Shown: piece by piece, positions 42,470 to 51,629 of the stretch
How positions within the stretch are numbered: position 1 is the first letter of the stretch
How the letters are laid out: every line of letters begins with the position of its first letter
From: Candidatus Omnitrophota bacterium
GTDB lineage: Bacteria; Omnitrophota; Gorgyraeia; Tantalellales; Tantalellaceae
Direction of reading: 5' to 3'
Length of the DNA: 64,000 bases
NCBI GenBank assembly: GCA_014728045.1
Contig: WJMH01000025.1
Location: 1-64,000, forward strand
Notes under the pieces: model-generated
What the model was told of the DNA's origin: nothing
Database searches by the model: none
The model's input: the letters and a program-made list of their open reading frames with translations, nothing else
Program-made: the position numbers and the translations under genes

Positions 42470-43599
42470 CGGATCATTTAAAAAGACTTGAAGAGGGTAG
42501 TTCCCTGCGTTCGCTTACCAGGCTTAGTCCTGACAAGAGGGGCGAGATCGTTGTGGGGCCCAAGCGTTACGTTAATCTTTCTTCTAATGATTATCTGGGC
42601 CTGGCCTCGCATCGGTCGCTGGCAAAGGCAGCACAAGAGGCCCTTTCTCCCGTGGTTAGTGCCACTGCCTCAAGACTCATGACCGGAAGCACTGAACTTC
42701 ACCATGCGCTTGAAGAGAGAACGGCAATATTCAAGCAGAAAGAGGCAGCCCTCGTATTCAATTCCGGTTATCAGGCAAACGTGGGTATAATAAGTTCGAT
42801 TCTTGGCAGAGGCGACTGTGTTTTCTCTGACAGGCTTAATCATGCGAGCATAATTGACGGGATACGGCTTTCCGGGGCCAGGCTTTTCCGTTTCCGGCAC
42901 AATGATCCAGAACACCTTGAATGCCTTTTGCATGAACACAGAAAGGAATACCGGGATGCACTGATAGTCACAGAGACGGTTTTCAGCATGGATGGGGACG
43001 TAGCCCCCTTGAAACATATCCTAAAATTGAAAAAAGCGTATGATTGTTTGCTGATGGTGGATGAAGCTCATGCCACCGGCATATTCGGTCCAGGAGGAAG
43101 CGGAATGACTGAGCAGGAAGGGATAACCGGAGACGTCGATATAATCATGGGCACTTTCAGCAAGGCCCTGGCTGGGTTCGGCGCTTACGCAGCTGTTTCG
43201 GACATTATGCGATCATACCTGATAAATACATGTAGAAGCTTTATTTATTCAACCGCGCTGCCCCCGGCAGTAATCGCATCGAATATAGCCGCCATGGAGA
43301 TCATAGAGAAAGAGCCCCACAGAAGGAGAGAACTTCTGGAAAGGGCAGATTATCTCCGGAAACGACTTAGGGATAAGGGCTATACAGTATTTGGAAGATC
43401 TCAGATAATACCGCTGGTTGTAAAAGAGAACCAGCGTGCGGTGATGCTCAGTGACAGATTGCGGAAGAAAGGTTTTTGGGTAATGCCCGTAAGGCCTCCT
43501 ACGGTCCCCAAAAACAGCGCAAGGTTGCGCATTTCTGTAACGTATGACCATTCCAGGGATGTCTTGGACAGGCTCGTTGAGGCTTTGAGCGGGATCTAA
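42454..43599 (+). CDS. bioF: 8-amino-7-oxononanoate synthase
   Basis: BioF is a PLP enzyme joining pimeloyl thioester and alanine to form 8-amino-7-oxononanoate. The 381-residue protein shows NLSSNDYLGLASH, VDEAHATGIFGPGGSGM and the PLP lysine in GTFSKALAG. Length is normal. It overlaps bioB and is followed 12 nt later by bioC. Confidence 0.95.
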   Translation: MVKRIADHLKRLEEGSSLRSLTRLSPDKRGEIVVGPKRYVNLSSNDYLGLASHRSLAKAAQEALSPVVSATASRLMTGSTELHHALEERTAIFKQKEAALVFNSGYQANVGIISSILGRGDCVFSDRLNHASIIDGIRLSGARLFRFRHNDPEHLECLLHEHRKEYRDALIVTETVFSMDGDVAPLKHILKLKKAYDCLLMVDEAHATGIFGPGGSGMTEQEGITGDVDIIMGTFSKALAGFGAYAAVSDIMRSYLINTCRSFIYSTALPPAVIASNIAAMEIIEKEPHRRRELLERADYLRKRLRDKGYTVFGRSQIIPLVVKENQRAVMLSDRLRKKGFWVMPVRPPTVPKNSARLRISVTYDHSRDVLDRLVEALSGI

Positions 43600-43611
43600 A
43601 AGGTACAGATC

Positions 43612-44376
43612 ATGGATAAGAAAATAATTCAAGGAAATTTTTCCAGGAACGCTCCTCGCTACGAAGATCATGCTTCGGTTCAGAGGCAGTGTGCCAGGAT
43701 ACTTGTGGATTCACTTAAGGGGAAAGAGTACCCGAACATACTGGAGATTGGCTGCGGCACCGGTATATACACGCGTTTATTGCGCAGCACTAATAAAGAA
43801 GCACGCATAACGGCCGTAGATATATCTCCTGATATGATAAATATCGCGAAGGAGAGGATGCAAGACGATAAAATAGTGTATTTGACCGAAGACGGGGAAA
43901 ATATTGATCTTGATGCGGATTTCGAACTGGTTACCTCCAATGCGAGTTTCCAGTGGTTCGAGGATCTGCACAAAGCGATGGCCATGTTCACTGGACATCT
44001 GAAGAAAGGCGGCCTATTGTGTTTTTCCATGTACGGGCCTGACACTTTCCATGAATTCAAGAAGGTATTAAACAAGCATTACGGCAGCAGAAAATGGTTG
44101 AGTTCAAGCCGGTTCATCCCTTTCGGAACGGTCAAGGCTGTTATGGACAAATATTTTTCGAGAGTTGAACTCTCAGAAAAGCATTTTGAAGTTGAATTCA
44201 TCTCCTTGTGGGACATGCTGAAGGATATTAAGCACAGCGGTACCCGCGGGGAAGGGCTCGGCAGGAGCACTTTCTTGGGCAGGTACGGCTTGCGGGAAAT
44301 GGAGAAGACATATATGGAGAAATACGGACGTATAGTAGCGACACACCATGTCTTCTTCTGCAAAGCGCAAATGTGA
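43612..44376 (+). CDS. bioC: Malonyl-ACP O-methyltransferase
   Basis: BioC methylates malonyl-ACP so that fatty-acid synthesis can build pimeloyl-ACP. The 254-residue class I methyltransferase has the SAM loop ILEIGCGTGIYT, the second motif ITAVDISPDMI and the BioC-typical LVTSNASFQWF. AAAGG precedes the ATG. No bioH, bioG or other pimeloyl-ester hydrolase is in the window, so demethylation must be done elsewhere. Confidence 0.92.
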   Translation: MDKKIIQGNFSRNAPRYEDHASVQRQCARILVDSLKGKEYPNILEIGCGTGIYTRLLRSTNKEARITAVDISPDMINIAKERMQDDKIVYLTEDGENIDLDADFELVTSNASFQWFEDLHKAMAMFTGHLKKGGLLCFSMYGPDTFHEFKKVLNKHYGSRKWLSSSRFIPFGTVKAVMDKYFSRVELSEKHFEVEFISLWDMLKDIKHSGTRGEGLGRSTFLGRYGLREMEKTYMEKYGRIVATHHVFFCKAQM

Positions 44377-44381
44377 AGATA

Positions 44382-45080
44382 ATGGCAAAAGCGATATTCA
44401 TAACAGGCACAGATACAGGCGTCGGTAAGACCCTTGTAACGGGGCTTCTGGGGCGGATGCTCTCGGAAAAAGGCATCAACGTCATAACCCAGAAATGGGT
44501 GCAGACCGGATGCGATGGGTTCTCCTGTGACATTGCCGAGCACCTCAGGTCCATGAAGGTCGAGAGGGCCGAAGTAGAACAACATGTTCAGGATATGGTC
44601 CCATATTCTTTCGAGCACCCCTCGTCACCGCATCTTGCCGCGGCGCTTGAAAAGAAGAAGATATGCCCGGAAAAGATCGAGAACAGTTTTTACCGTCTTT
44701 CTGATAAGTTTGATTTCGTTCTGGTCGAAGGTGCAGGCGGATTGATGGTACCCGTGAGTGACGAAGATATGCTGGTCGATATCGTTGAGAAGCTGGGTTT
44801 ACCTATCCTTGTGGTGGCCGAAAACCGGCTGGGCGCGATAAACCAGACCGTATTGACCGTTGAGGCGGCCCAGAGCAGGGGGCTCAAGGTTATGGGTATC
44901 ATATTCAACAGGGTGAATGATCAGGAGGACGATATCATCCTCAAGGACAATTTGCGTATAGTCGAGGGTCTTACCGGCATAAATGTACTCGGGGAGTTGC
45001 CTTATAGGCCCAGAACAGAGGAACTCTACAGGACTTTTGTGCCCATAGGCGAAAGACTACTTGAAAATATGGAGACATGA
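44382..45080 (+). CDS. bioD: Dethiobiotin synthetase
   Basis: BioD closes the ureido ring of dethiobiotin from 7,8-diaminopelargonate, CO2 and ATP. The 232-residue protein has the P-loop ITGTDTGVGKT, the lysine-containing QKWVQTG, LVEGAGGLMVPV and VVAENRLGAINQT. I start at ATG 44382; a GTG at 44373 overlaps the bioC stop. Its stop overlaps the bioA start (ATGATGA). Confidence 0.95.
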   Translation: MAKAIFITGTDTGVGKTLVTGLLGRMLSEKGINVITQKWVQTGCDGFSCDIAEHLRSMKVERAEVEQHVQDMVPYSFEHPSSPHLAAALEKKKICPEKIENSFYRLSDKFDFVLVEGAGGLMVPVSDEDMLVDIVEKLGLPILVVAENRLGAINQTVLTVEAAQSRGLKVMGIIFNRVNDQEDDIILKDNLRIVEGLTGINVLGELPYRPRTEELYRTFVPIGERLLENMET

Positions 45081-46441
45081 TGAAAGAAGATATAATAAAA
45101 AGGGACCATGAATATCTATGGCACCCCTATACGCAGATGAAAGATGCCGAATCCATGCCTCCAATTGCGGTAGAACGGGCCGAGGGGGTTAAATTATACG
45201 ATATTCACGGTAATTTTTATTACGATACCATATCCAGCTGGTGGTGCAATGTCCATGGGCACAACCATCCCGCTGTCAAATCCGCGATCAAGGAGCAGTT
45301 GGATATGCTTGAGCACGTGCTTTTCGCGGGATTCACACACAAGCCGGCCGTTGATCTTGCCGAGAGACTTGTTAAGATAACCCCGGAGGGGCTGACCAAG
45401 GTTTTTTATTCAGATAATGGCTCGACATCGGTTGAGGTGGCCATGAAGATGTCTTTTCAGTACTGGCAAAACACCAAAAGACATGGAAAAACATCTTTTG
45501 TCAGCCTGGACAGGGCCTACCATGGTGATACCGTCGGAACTATGAGCGTGAGCGGGGTGGATCTATTCAACAAAAAATTCAAACCGCTGTTTTTTAATTC
45601 ATACAAAGCTCCTTCTCCGTATTGTTACAGGTGCCCTAAAGGGATGAGCAGGGAAAAATGCGGTCTTGACTGTCTTAACGACCTGGAAGAGATTCTCAAA
45701 GGGAAAAGCGAGAATATCGCGGCCATGTTGGTAGAGCCGCTTCTCATGGCCGCTGGAGGGATGATCATCTATCCGCCCGAATATCTCAGGGGCCTGGAAA
45801 GGCTTTCTCGGGAATATAACGTACATCTTATAGTCGACGAGGTGGCAACCGGGTTCGGAAGGACCGGGAAGATGTTCGCCTGTGAATATGCAGGGATAAA
45901 GCCTGATTTTCTTTGTTTGTCAAAGGGAGTGACTTCAGGTTATCTGCCCTTGGGGGCTACACTTACCACCGACAGGGTATTTGACGCTTTTTATGATGAC
46001 TATGAAAACCTGAAGACTTTTTATCACGGCCATACGTATACAGCGAATCCTTTGGCTTGTTCTGCAGGAGTGGCGTCCGTAGATCTGTTTGAAAAAGAGG
46101 GGACTCTGGATAACGTGAAAAACATAAGTGATATGCTCAGTGGCTTTCTTTCAAGAATGAGTGAACTTCCGATTGTTGGTGACGTCCGTCATATCGGAGC
46201 AGTGGGTGCGATGGAACTTGTCAGGGACAGGCGCACGAAAGCATCTTTTCCCATGCAAGAGCGCATCGGTCTGGAGGTCTACAAACTCGGGCTCGATAGG
46301 AACATACTTCTCAGGCCTCTCGGGGATGTCATCTATTTCTTTCTTCCGCTTTGTGTTGATAAGGACCAGCTTTCAGATATATTCTTCCGCGCGGAAGGTG
46401 TGCTTGGCGAGATAAATAGTAAAATATCGGTCCTATCCTGA
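45077..46441 (+). CDS. bioA: Adenosylmethionine-8-amino-7-oxononanoate aminotransferase
   Basis: BioA is a class III PLP aminotransferase that makes 7,8-diaminopelargonate. The 454-residue protein has HPYTQMKD, DTISSWWCNVHGHNHP, SDNGSTSVEVAMKM, the cofactor Asp in IVDEVATGFGRTGK, and the PLP Lys in LSKGVTSGYLPLG. The long CxxC-type insert (CYRCP...CGLDC) is seen in many BioA proteins. A second ATG at 45080 is possible. It ends the biotin operon; no clear terminator follows. Confidence 0.95.
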   Translation: MMKEDIIKRDHEYLWHPYTQMKDAESMPPIAVERAEGVKLYDIHGNFYYDTISSWWCNVHGHNHPAVKSAIKEQLDMLEHVLFAGFTHKPAVDLAERLVKITPEGLTKVFYSDNGSTSVEVAMKMSFQYWQNTKRHGKTSFVSLDRAYHGDTVGTMSVSGVDLFNKKFKPLFFNSYKAPSPYCYRCPKGMSREKCGLDCLNDLEEILKGKSENIAAMLVEPLLMAAGGMIIYPPEYLRGLERLSREYNVHLIVDEVATGFGRTGKMFACEYAGIKPDFLCLSKGVTSGYLPLGATLTTDRVFDAFYDDYENLKTFYHGHTYTANPLACSAGVASVDLFEKEGTLDNVKNISDMLSGFLSRMSELPIVGDVRHIGAVGAMELVRDRRTKASFPMQERIGLEVYKLGLDRNILLRPLGDVIYFFLPLCVDKDQLSDIFFRAEGVLGEINSKISVLS

Positions 46442-46522
46442 ATGGGCCTGTCGTTTTCCATTTCCAAATTACGGATTTTCCTGTAAAATAAGCTTTAATA
46501 TTAATAGTATGGGGGGGCAGGT

Positions 46523-47083
46523 ATGGTTATTCGTTCCGGCAAGGGAGATGAAGGTTTCACCGAGCTTCATTTCAGTAAACATATAGGCAAGGAGAGCCTG
46601 GATATAAGGGCAATAGGGGATCTGGATGAGCTTAACAGTTTTCTGGGGCTCATAAAGGCAAAAACCAGGTCGCGCAAAGAGAAGAAGATGCTCGAGCACA
46701 TTCAGCTTGCCCTGGTCATAATAGCTTCGGAAATATCGATCGGTGCGGAGAAAAAAAAGAAGCACGGTATACTGCTCAAGAAAGAAGATACGGATTGGAT
46801 AAAACAGCGCATCTACGATCTGGAAAAAGATACAAAGATCGAGAACTGTTTTCGTCTTCCGGGAGAGTGTGAACAATCGGCCCTTTGTGACGTAGCTCGC
46901 GCGGTTGCCCGGAGAGCCGAAAGAAGCGTTGTCGAGTTATTTCACAAGGACAAGGTCAAGGACGAATTCATTTTATCGTATCTTAACTGTATTTCAGATA
47001 TTTTGTTCATCCTTGCCAGGAAAAAGGCTAAAAAAAGAGCGGCACGCAGAAAAAAAAGGAAATCCGCCAAAAAGAATAAATAG
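46523..47083 (+). CDS. PduO-type cobalamin adenosyltransferase with Lys/Arg tail
   Basis: The 186-residue protein converts cob(I)alamin to adenosylcobalamin. The three family motifs are present: SGKGDEGFT (for TGDxGxT), GDLDELNS and ARRAERSV. The C-terminal ~20 residues are almost only Lys, Arg and Ala (KKAKKRAARRKKRKSAKKNK), beyond the usual end of the family. GGGGGGGCAGG lies before the ATG. The adenosylcobalamin-dependent enzyme it serves is not in this window. Confidence 0.92.
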   Translation: MVIRSGKGDEGFTELHFSKHIGKESLDIRAIGDLDELNSFLGLIKAKTRSRKEKKMLEHIQLALVIIASEISIGAEKKKKHGILLKKEDTDWIKQRIYDLEKDTKIENCFRLPGECEQSALCDVARAVARRAERSVVELFHKDKVKDEFILSYLNCISDILFILARKKAKKRAARRKKRKSAKKNK

Positions 47084-47103
47084 AAAGGCCAGACAAGAGT
47101 TTC

Positions 47104-48051
47104 ATGCCTGCTGGTGTAGAGAGATTTCTAAAAGTTTACACAAAATATATGGCGATATGGGTGATCGCCGTATCCGCGGTAGCTTATTTCAGACCGGCCC
47201 CCTTTGTGGCGATGAAACCATGGATGGATTCGTTCTTTGCATTGACAATGTTCGGGATAGGTGTGGTCCTGCACGTGGAAGACTTCAAGAACATAGCCAA
47301 AAACCCCGTGGTGGTCCTTATCGGCACCATAGCACAGTTCTCGATTATGCCCCTGGGCGCGTTTTTGCTTGCGAAGGCCTTCAGTCTACCGCCGGCGATA
47401 GCGGTAGGGCTGATCCTGACAGGTTCCGCTCCAGGGGCCATGGCAAGTAATGTTCTGAGCTATATCGCTAGGGCTGATGTGGCGTATTCGGTCTCACTCA
47501 CCTCGGTTTCTACTCTGCTGACGCCTGTAATGACGCCGGGGTTGACTTATTTATTAGCGGGGTCATTGCTCAAGGTGGATTTCTGGTCAATGTTCACCAG
47601 TTTGATGGCAATGGTCATCATCCCGCTTATTCTGGGAGTATTGACACGGCATTATTTCAAGAAACATATCGAAAAAGTGCTGAGCGTTTTTCCGGCTGTT
47701 TCTGTTACTTTTATCGTTTTTATATGCGCTCTTGTTATCGCGCTGAACAAGGACAGGCTTATCGAGATAACCGGACTTGTTCTGGTTACAGTTATATTTT
47801 TGAACGCGGGCGGCTTGTTGATGGGGTATGGTGTAGGTAAGTTAGCCGGATTCAGTATCCCCAGAAGAAGATCGCTCAGCATTGAAATTGGAATGCAGAA
47901 CGCCGGATTGGGCACGGTACTGGCGCTTAAACATTTTACTGCCCAGACGGCCATACCGGCAGCCGCGTTCGTTTTTATATGCATTCTCACCGCGTCCGTA
48001 ATAGCCGAGTTCTGGAGAGGAAACGCTGAGGCGCTATCAAATTACGCATGA
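47104..48051 (+). CDS. Bile acid:sodium symporter (BASS) family transporter
   Basis: The 315-residue membrane protein has about nine or ten helices. It carries BASS-family marks: FALTMFGIGVVL, LTGSAPGAMASNVLSYIARADVAYSVS and EIGMQNAGLGTVLA. Bacterial members carry pantoate, keto acids, pyruvate or unknown organic anions with sodium, and bile acid is unlikely here. The ATG at 47104 lacks a strong ribosome-binding site and follows the adenosyltransferase stop by 20 nt. Confidence 0.9.
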   Translation: MPAGVERFLKVYTKYMAIWVIAVSAVAYFRPAPFVAMKPWMDSFFALTMFGIGVVLHVEDFKNIAKNPVVVLIGTIAQFSIMPLGAFLLAKAFSLPPAIAVGLILTGSAPGAMASNVLSYIARADVAYSVSLTSVSTLLTPVMTPGLTYLLAGSLLKVDFWSMFTSLMAMVIIPLILGVLTRHYFKKHIEKVLSVFPAVSVTFIVFICALVIALNKDRLIEITGLVLVTVIFLNAGGLLMGYGVGKLAGFSIPRRRSLSIEIGMQNAGLGTVLALKHFTAQTAIPAAAFVFICILTASVIAEFWRGNAEALSNYA

Positions 48052-48073
48052 GAGTCTACCGGAAAGGTGATAC

Positions 48074-49480
48074 ATGAGCGACAAATACGATTATCTGGTC
48101 ATTGGAAGCGGTCCGGCGGGTCACGTATCCGCTATCAAGGCCGCGCAGCTAGGCCTTAAAGTGGCCGTGGTTGAAAAGGATCCCGGCATGTTCGGCGGAG
48201 TTTGTCTCAACGAAGGCTGCATCCCCGCCAAAGCCCTGTACAGATGCGCTTCTATTTATGACAGTATTCGCAGGAGCAAGGAGCTTTGCGGTATCGAGGC
48301 TGAATATGGCGCGCCTAACCTTTCTGCATTCGTGAAGAGGAGCCGGCAGAAGACCGAACAGTTGAAAAAAGGTCTCAAGTTCCTTTTCAAGAAGAACGGA
48401 ATTGATCTTCTCGAGGGTGCAGCTTGTTTTCAAGACAGCCAAACCGTTCATATCCGGAAGGAGCAGGGAGGACCTCTTACGATAAAAGCGGATAAATATC
48501 TTATAGCTACTGGTTCGGTCCCAAGGGTCCTTCCGGGACTGGGATTTGACGGCGAACGCATAATATCCAGTTCCGAAGCAATTCGCCTTGGAAAGGTCCC
48601 CGAGCGTCTTCTTATTATCGGCGGCGGATATATCGGTATGGAATTCGCTTCATATTTCAATATTCTCGGATCTGAAGTCACCATTGTTGAGATGAAAGAT
48701 TCTGTTCTCCCTGAGGAAGATGAAGATATCGGAAGGAGAATGCAGGCGATATGCAGGCAAAAAGGCATCAAAGTCCTCAGTTCCAGCACTGTTTCTGGTG
48801 CTGAAATATCGGATGGTCATTTGGCTGTCACCATAGACGGTAGAGATCTAAAGATCAGGGAGAACTATGATATTATCCTGGTCTCGGCCGGAAGACGTCC
48901 CGTTACAGAAAATATCGGGCTTGATAAGGCAGAGATAAATACTGATAAAGATGGTTTCATAATCGTAGACTTTGAAATGCGAACTTCCAACAAGAACGTG
49001 TACGCCGCGGGGGATGTAGTGCCCGGCCCAATGCTTGCTCACGCTGGTTATACAGAAGGGGAGAAAGCCGCTTTAAGCGCCGCGGGTGATGAAGTGGAGG
49101 CTCTGGATTATGGTTGTGTTCCAAGCGTAGCTTATACTGATATCCAGACCGCAAGAGTAGGCCTTACTGAAAGAGAGGTCAAGGAAAAGAATATCGATTA
49201 TTCGGAAGGCAAATATTTCTTCAAGGCCAACGGGAAGGCGGTGATCAATTCGCAGACGGAAGGATTCATAAAGATCCTTGCCGATAATTCTACGCACAAG
49301 ATACTTGGAGTTCACATTATCGGGGAAGATGCTGCCGATCTTATCCATGAGTTCGTGGTCGCCAAGAAAGCCGGTGTCAGCGTGGATGAGCTGGCTGAAG
49401 CTGTTCATGCGCATCCCACTTTATCCGAAGCTGTTCCGGAAGCCTGCAGGTCGGTTTTTGGGAGGGCGATACACGGGTGA
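48074..49480 (+). CDS. lpdA: Dihydrolipoamide dehydrogenase
   Basis: The 468-residue flavoprotein disulphide reductase reoxidises lipoamide with NAD. FAD-binding IGSGPAGHVSAIKAAQLG is at the start, the redox-active disulphide is CLNEGC, the NAD motif is IIGGGYIGMEFASYF with a following Glu, and the C-terminal His-Glu dyad is in HAHPTLSE. AAAGGTG precedes the ATG. No E1/E2 subunits lie nearby, so it may serve several complexes or the glycine cleavage system. Confidence 0.94.
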   Translation: MSDKYDYLVIGSGPAGHVSAIKAAQLGLKVAVVEKDPGMFGGVCLNEGCIPAKALYRCASIYDSIRRSKELCGIEAEYGAPNLSAFVKRSRQKTEQLKKGLKFLFKKNGIDLLEGAACFQDSQTVHIRKEQGGPLTIKADKYLIATGSVPRVLPGLGFDGERIISSSEAIRLGKVPERLLIIGGGYIGMEFASYFNILGSEVTIVEMKDSVLPEEDEDIGRRMQAICRQKGIKVLSSSTVSGAEISDGHLAVTIDGRDLKIRENYDIILVSAGRRPVTENIGLDKAEINTDKDGFIIVDFEMRTSNKNVYAAGDVVPGPMLAHAGYTEGEKAALSAAGDEVEALDYGCVPSVAYTDIQTARVGLTEREVKEKNIDYSEGKYFFKANGKAVINSQTEGFIKILADNSTHKILGVHIIGEDAADLIHEFVVAKKAGVSVDELAEAVHAHPTLSEAVPEACRSVFGRAIHG

Positions 49481-49514
49481 AAAAGAATGGAAAGGACAAT
49501 TAATATATAATACA

Positions 49515-50576
49515 ATGATAATTATGGAAACGATCATATTAGTAATGCTTTTCTTTCTTTTGATGCTCGTGGGGTTCCTTGCATGGAGACTTTTCTCCGG
49601 GGACCAGGGCAGAGGGCATATCGAGTCGGTGCTTAACGAGAAGTTCATAGATTTTTCCGAACGCATAAGCAACACGATGGAGTCGACGAGAAAGCAGGTC
49701 GAGGATTCAAAAGACTTTCTTTCGAAGAACGCTATCAAGACGCTGGAACACATAAATAATATGAATACCATCGTCGGTAACCTGGTCCAGCAGCAGGAAA
49801 AGGCCCAGGAGCTTGGTAAATCCCTTGAATATCTTTTGCAGGCGCCTAAACTCAGGGGTAATTACGGTGAGACCATTCTGGAGGAGATGCTCGAGCAGGT
49901 GCTCCCTGCCAAGGGTATGTGGGAAAGACAGTATACCATTGACGGCGGAGAGAAGGTTGACGCGGTCGTCAAATACAAGAATGTCGTTGTTCCGATAGAC
50001 TCCAAGTTCCCTCGGGATGACTATCAGAAATACCTTTCTTCGACTGATGAACGGGAGCAGAGGAAGCACTGGTCCAATTACGAAAAGGCACTTAAGGTCC
50101 AGATAAATTCGATAAGGGACAAATATATAAAGCCCGAAAAGGGTACGACAGAATTCGCTCTGCTTTTTATACCGTCAGAGGCGATTTATTATGAAACCAT
50201 TGCCGAAAAGAACTTCATAGGAGAACCCTGCCAGATATATGATTACGCCCGCGACAATAAGGTGATTCCCGTCAGCCCCAATACATTTTTCGCTTTTCTG
50301 CAGGTAATCATCCTCGGCGTGCGTAATGTCGAGATAGCCAAGGAAGCAATGAAACTTCAGGAAATTCTGTCCAAGATAGAAAAGGATTACACATATTTTT
50401 ACAGCAATTTCGAGAATATAGGAAAAGCACTGGATAAAGCCGCAAAATCGTACAATACAGGAAAGACACATGTACAGCGCTTCAAGAAGAACCTTGATTC
50501 GGCGCTGAGGTTCGAAATAACGAGTAAAGATTCTGCTGAACATCAGATGCTGTCCGATGAACACCACAGGACTTAA
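49515..50576 (+). CDS. rmuC: RmuC-family DNA recombination protein
   Basis: The ~353-residue protein has an N-terminal membrane anchor, a coiled coil and the RmuC nuclease-like domain (residues ~105-320; LRGNYGETILEEMLEQVL, DAVVKYKNVVVPIDSKFP, GTTEFALLFIPSEAIYYE). RmuC limits DNA inversion and rearrangement. The frame is open from 49278 inside lpd, but the family anchor begins at ATG 49515 or 49524. A TATAAT box at 49506-49511 sits immediately before it. Confidence 0.9.
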   Translation: MIIMETIILVMLFFLLMLVGFLAWRLFSGDQGRGHIESVLNEKFIDFSERISNTMESTRKQVEDSKDFLSKNAIKTLEHINNMNTIVGNLVQQQEKAQELGKSLEYLLQAPKLRGNYGETILEEMLEQVLPAKGMWERQYTIDGGEKVDAVVKYKNVVVPIDSKFPRDDYQKYLSSTDEREQRKHWSNYEKALKVQINSIRDKYIKPEKGTTEFALLFIPSEAIYYETIAEKNFIGEPCQIYDYARDNKVIPVSPNTFFAFLQVIILGVRNVEIAKEAMKLQEILSKIEKDYTYFYSNFENIGKALDKAAKSYNTGKTHVQRFKKNLDSALRFEITSKDSAEHQMLSDEHHRT

Positions 50577-50589
50577 GGGGGATTAGCAA

Positions 50590-51603
50590 ATGCGCAGAAA
50601 AGCCGTTCTATGGGAAAAGACCGGACAAGGCAAGATACATTGTTTTCTTTGCGCTCATAACTGTCAAATAGGTGAAGACGACTACGGTTTCTGCGGCATG
50701 CGCCAGAATATCGGCGGTGAGCTGTTCACTTATGCTTACGGCAGCGTTATCGCAAATCATGTGGATCCGATCGAAAAGAAGCCCCTGTACCACTTTCTCC
50801 CGGGAACTTACGCCTATTCGATCGCAACCATAGGTTGCAATTTCCGGTGTACCTTTTGCCAGAACTGGACGATCTCGCAGATGTCTAAGAAAGACGGTGA
50901 TCTGGAAGGGCTTGAAATGAAACCCGAACAGGTGGTGAAGGAGGCTTTGGACAATGACTGTAAAAGCATTTCGTACACTTACACCGAGCCCACCATATTC
51001 TTTGAATATGCGCTTGATACCGCCAAATTAGCCAAGAAGAAAGGTCTTCACAATAACTTTGTCACGAACGGGTATATGACAAAACAGGCGGTCGAGACCA
51101 TCAAGCCCTATCTGGATGCCGCCAATGTCGATCTTAAGTTCTTCAATGACGATATTTACCGGAGAATGTGTTCAGCCCGGTTGCAACCGGTACTGGATAC
51201 AATAAAAAACCTGTATGAAGCCGGCATATGGGTGGAGGTCACCACGCTTGTCGTCCCGGGTCAGAACGACTCAGAAGAAGAATTGCGGAACATAGCACGT
51301 TTTATTTCTGATACAAGCCGGGATATACCCTGGCATATAAGCAGGTTCCACCCTGATTATAAATACAGTGAATCACCCGCGACACCTCTTGAAACCATGG
51401 AGGAAGCGAAGAAAATAGGCGAGGAAGAGGGGCTCAATTATATTTATCTTGGGAACGTTCATACAAGGGCGGAGACCGTCTGTCCGCAATGCGGGGCGTC
51501 CCTGATCGACAGGGCTGGTTTCACGGCCAAGATCTCCGAAGATTTTACTTCCAGCGCGAGTTGCCGTAAATGCGGGACCAAAATAGCGGGTGTTTGGAAA
51601 TAA
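50590..51603 (+). CDS. amrS: AmmeMemoRadiSam radical SAM enzyme, cytoplasmic form
   Basis: The 337-residue homologue of the Tat-signal enzyme at 32698 has no signal sequence. It has four Cys at 18, 21, 25 and 35 (CFLCAHNC, GFCGMRQN), the radical SAM cluster CNFRCTFC (83/87/90), QNWTISQ, and a C-terminal zinc ribbon (CPQCG, CRKCG) ending GVWK. AAGGGGG precedes the ATG. It is 13 nt after rmuC and just before an AsmA-like gene. Substrate and reaction are unknown for the family. Confidence 0.93.
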   Translation: MRRKAVLWEKTGQGKIHCFLCAHNCQIGEDDYGFCGMRQNIGGELFTYAYGSVIANHVDPIEKKPLYHFLPGTYAYSIATIGCNFRCTFCQNWTISQMSKKDGDLEGLEMKPEQVVKEALDNDCKSISYTYTEPTIFFEYALDTAKLAKKKGLHNNFVTNGYMTKQAVETIKPYLDAANVDLKFFNDDIYRRMCSARLQPVLDTIKNLYEAGIWVEVTTLVVPGQNDSEEELRNIARFISDTSRDIPWHISRFHPDYKYSESPATPLETMEEAKKIGEEEGLNYIYLGNVHTRAETVCPQCGASLIDRAGFTAKISEDFTSSASCRKCGTKIAGVWK

Positions 51604-51629
51604 TTTCTTCAAGAACCGAAAGGCGAAAC

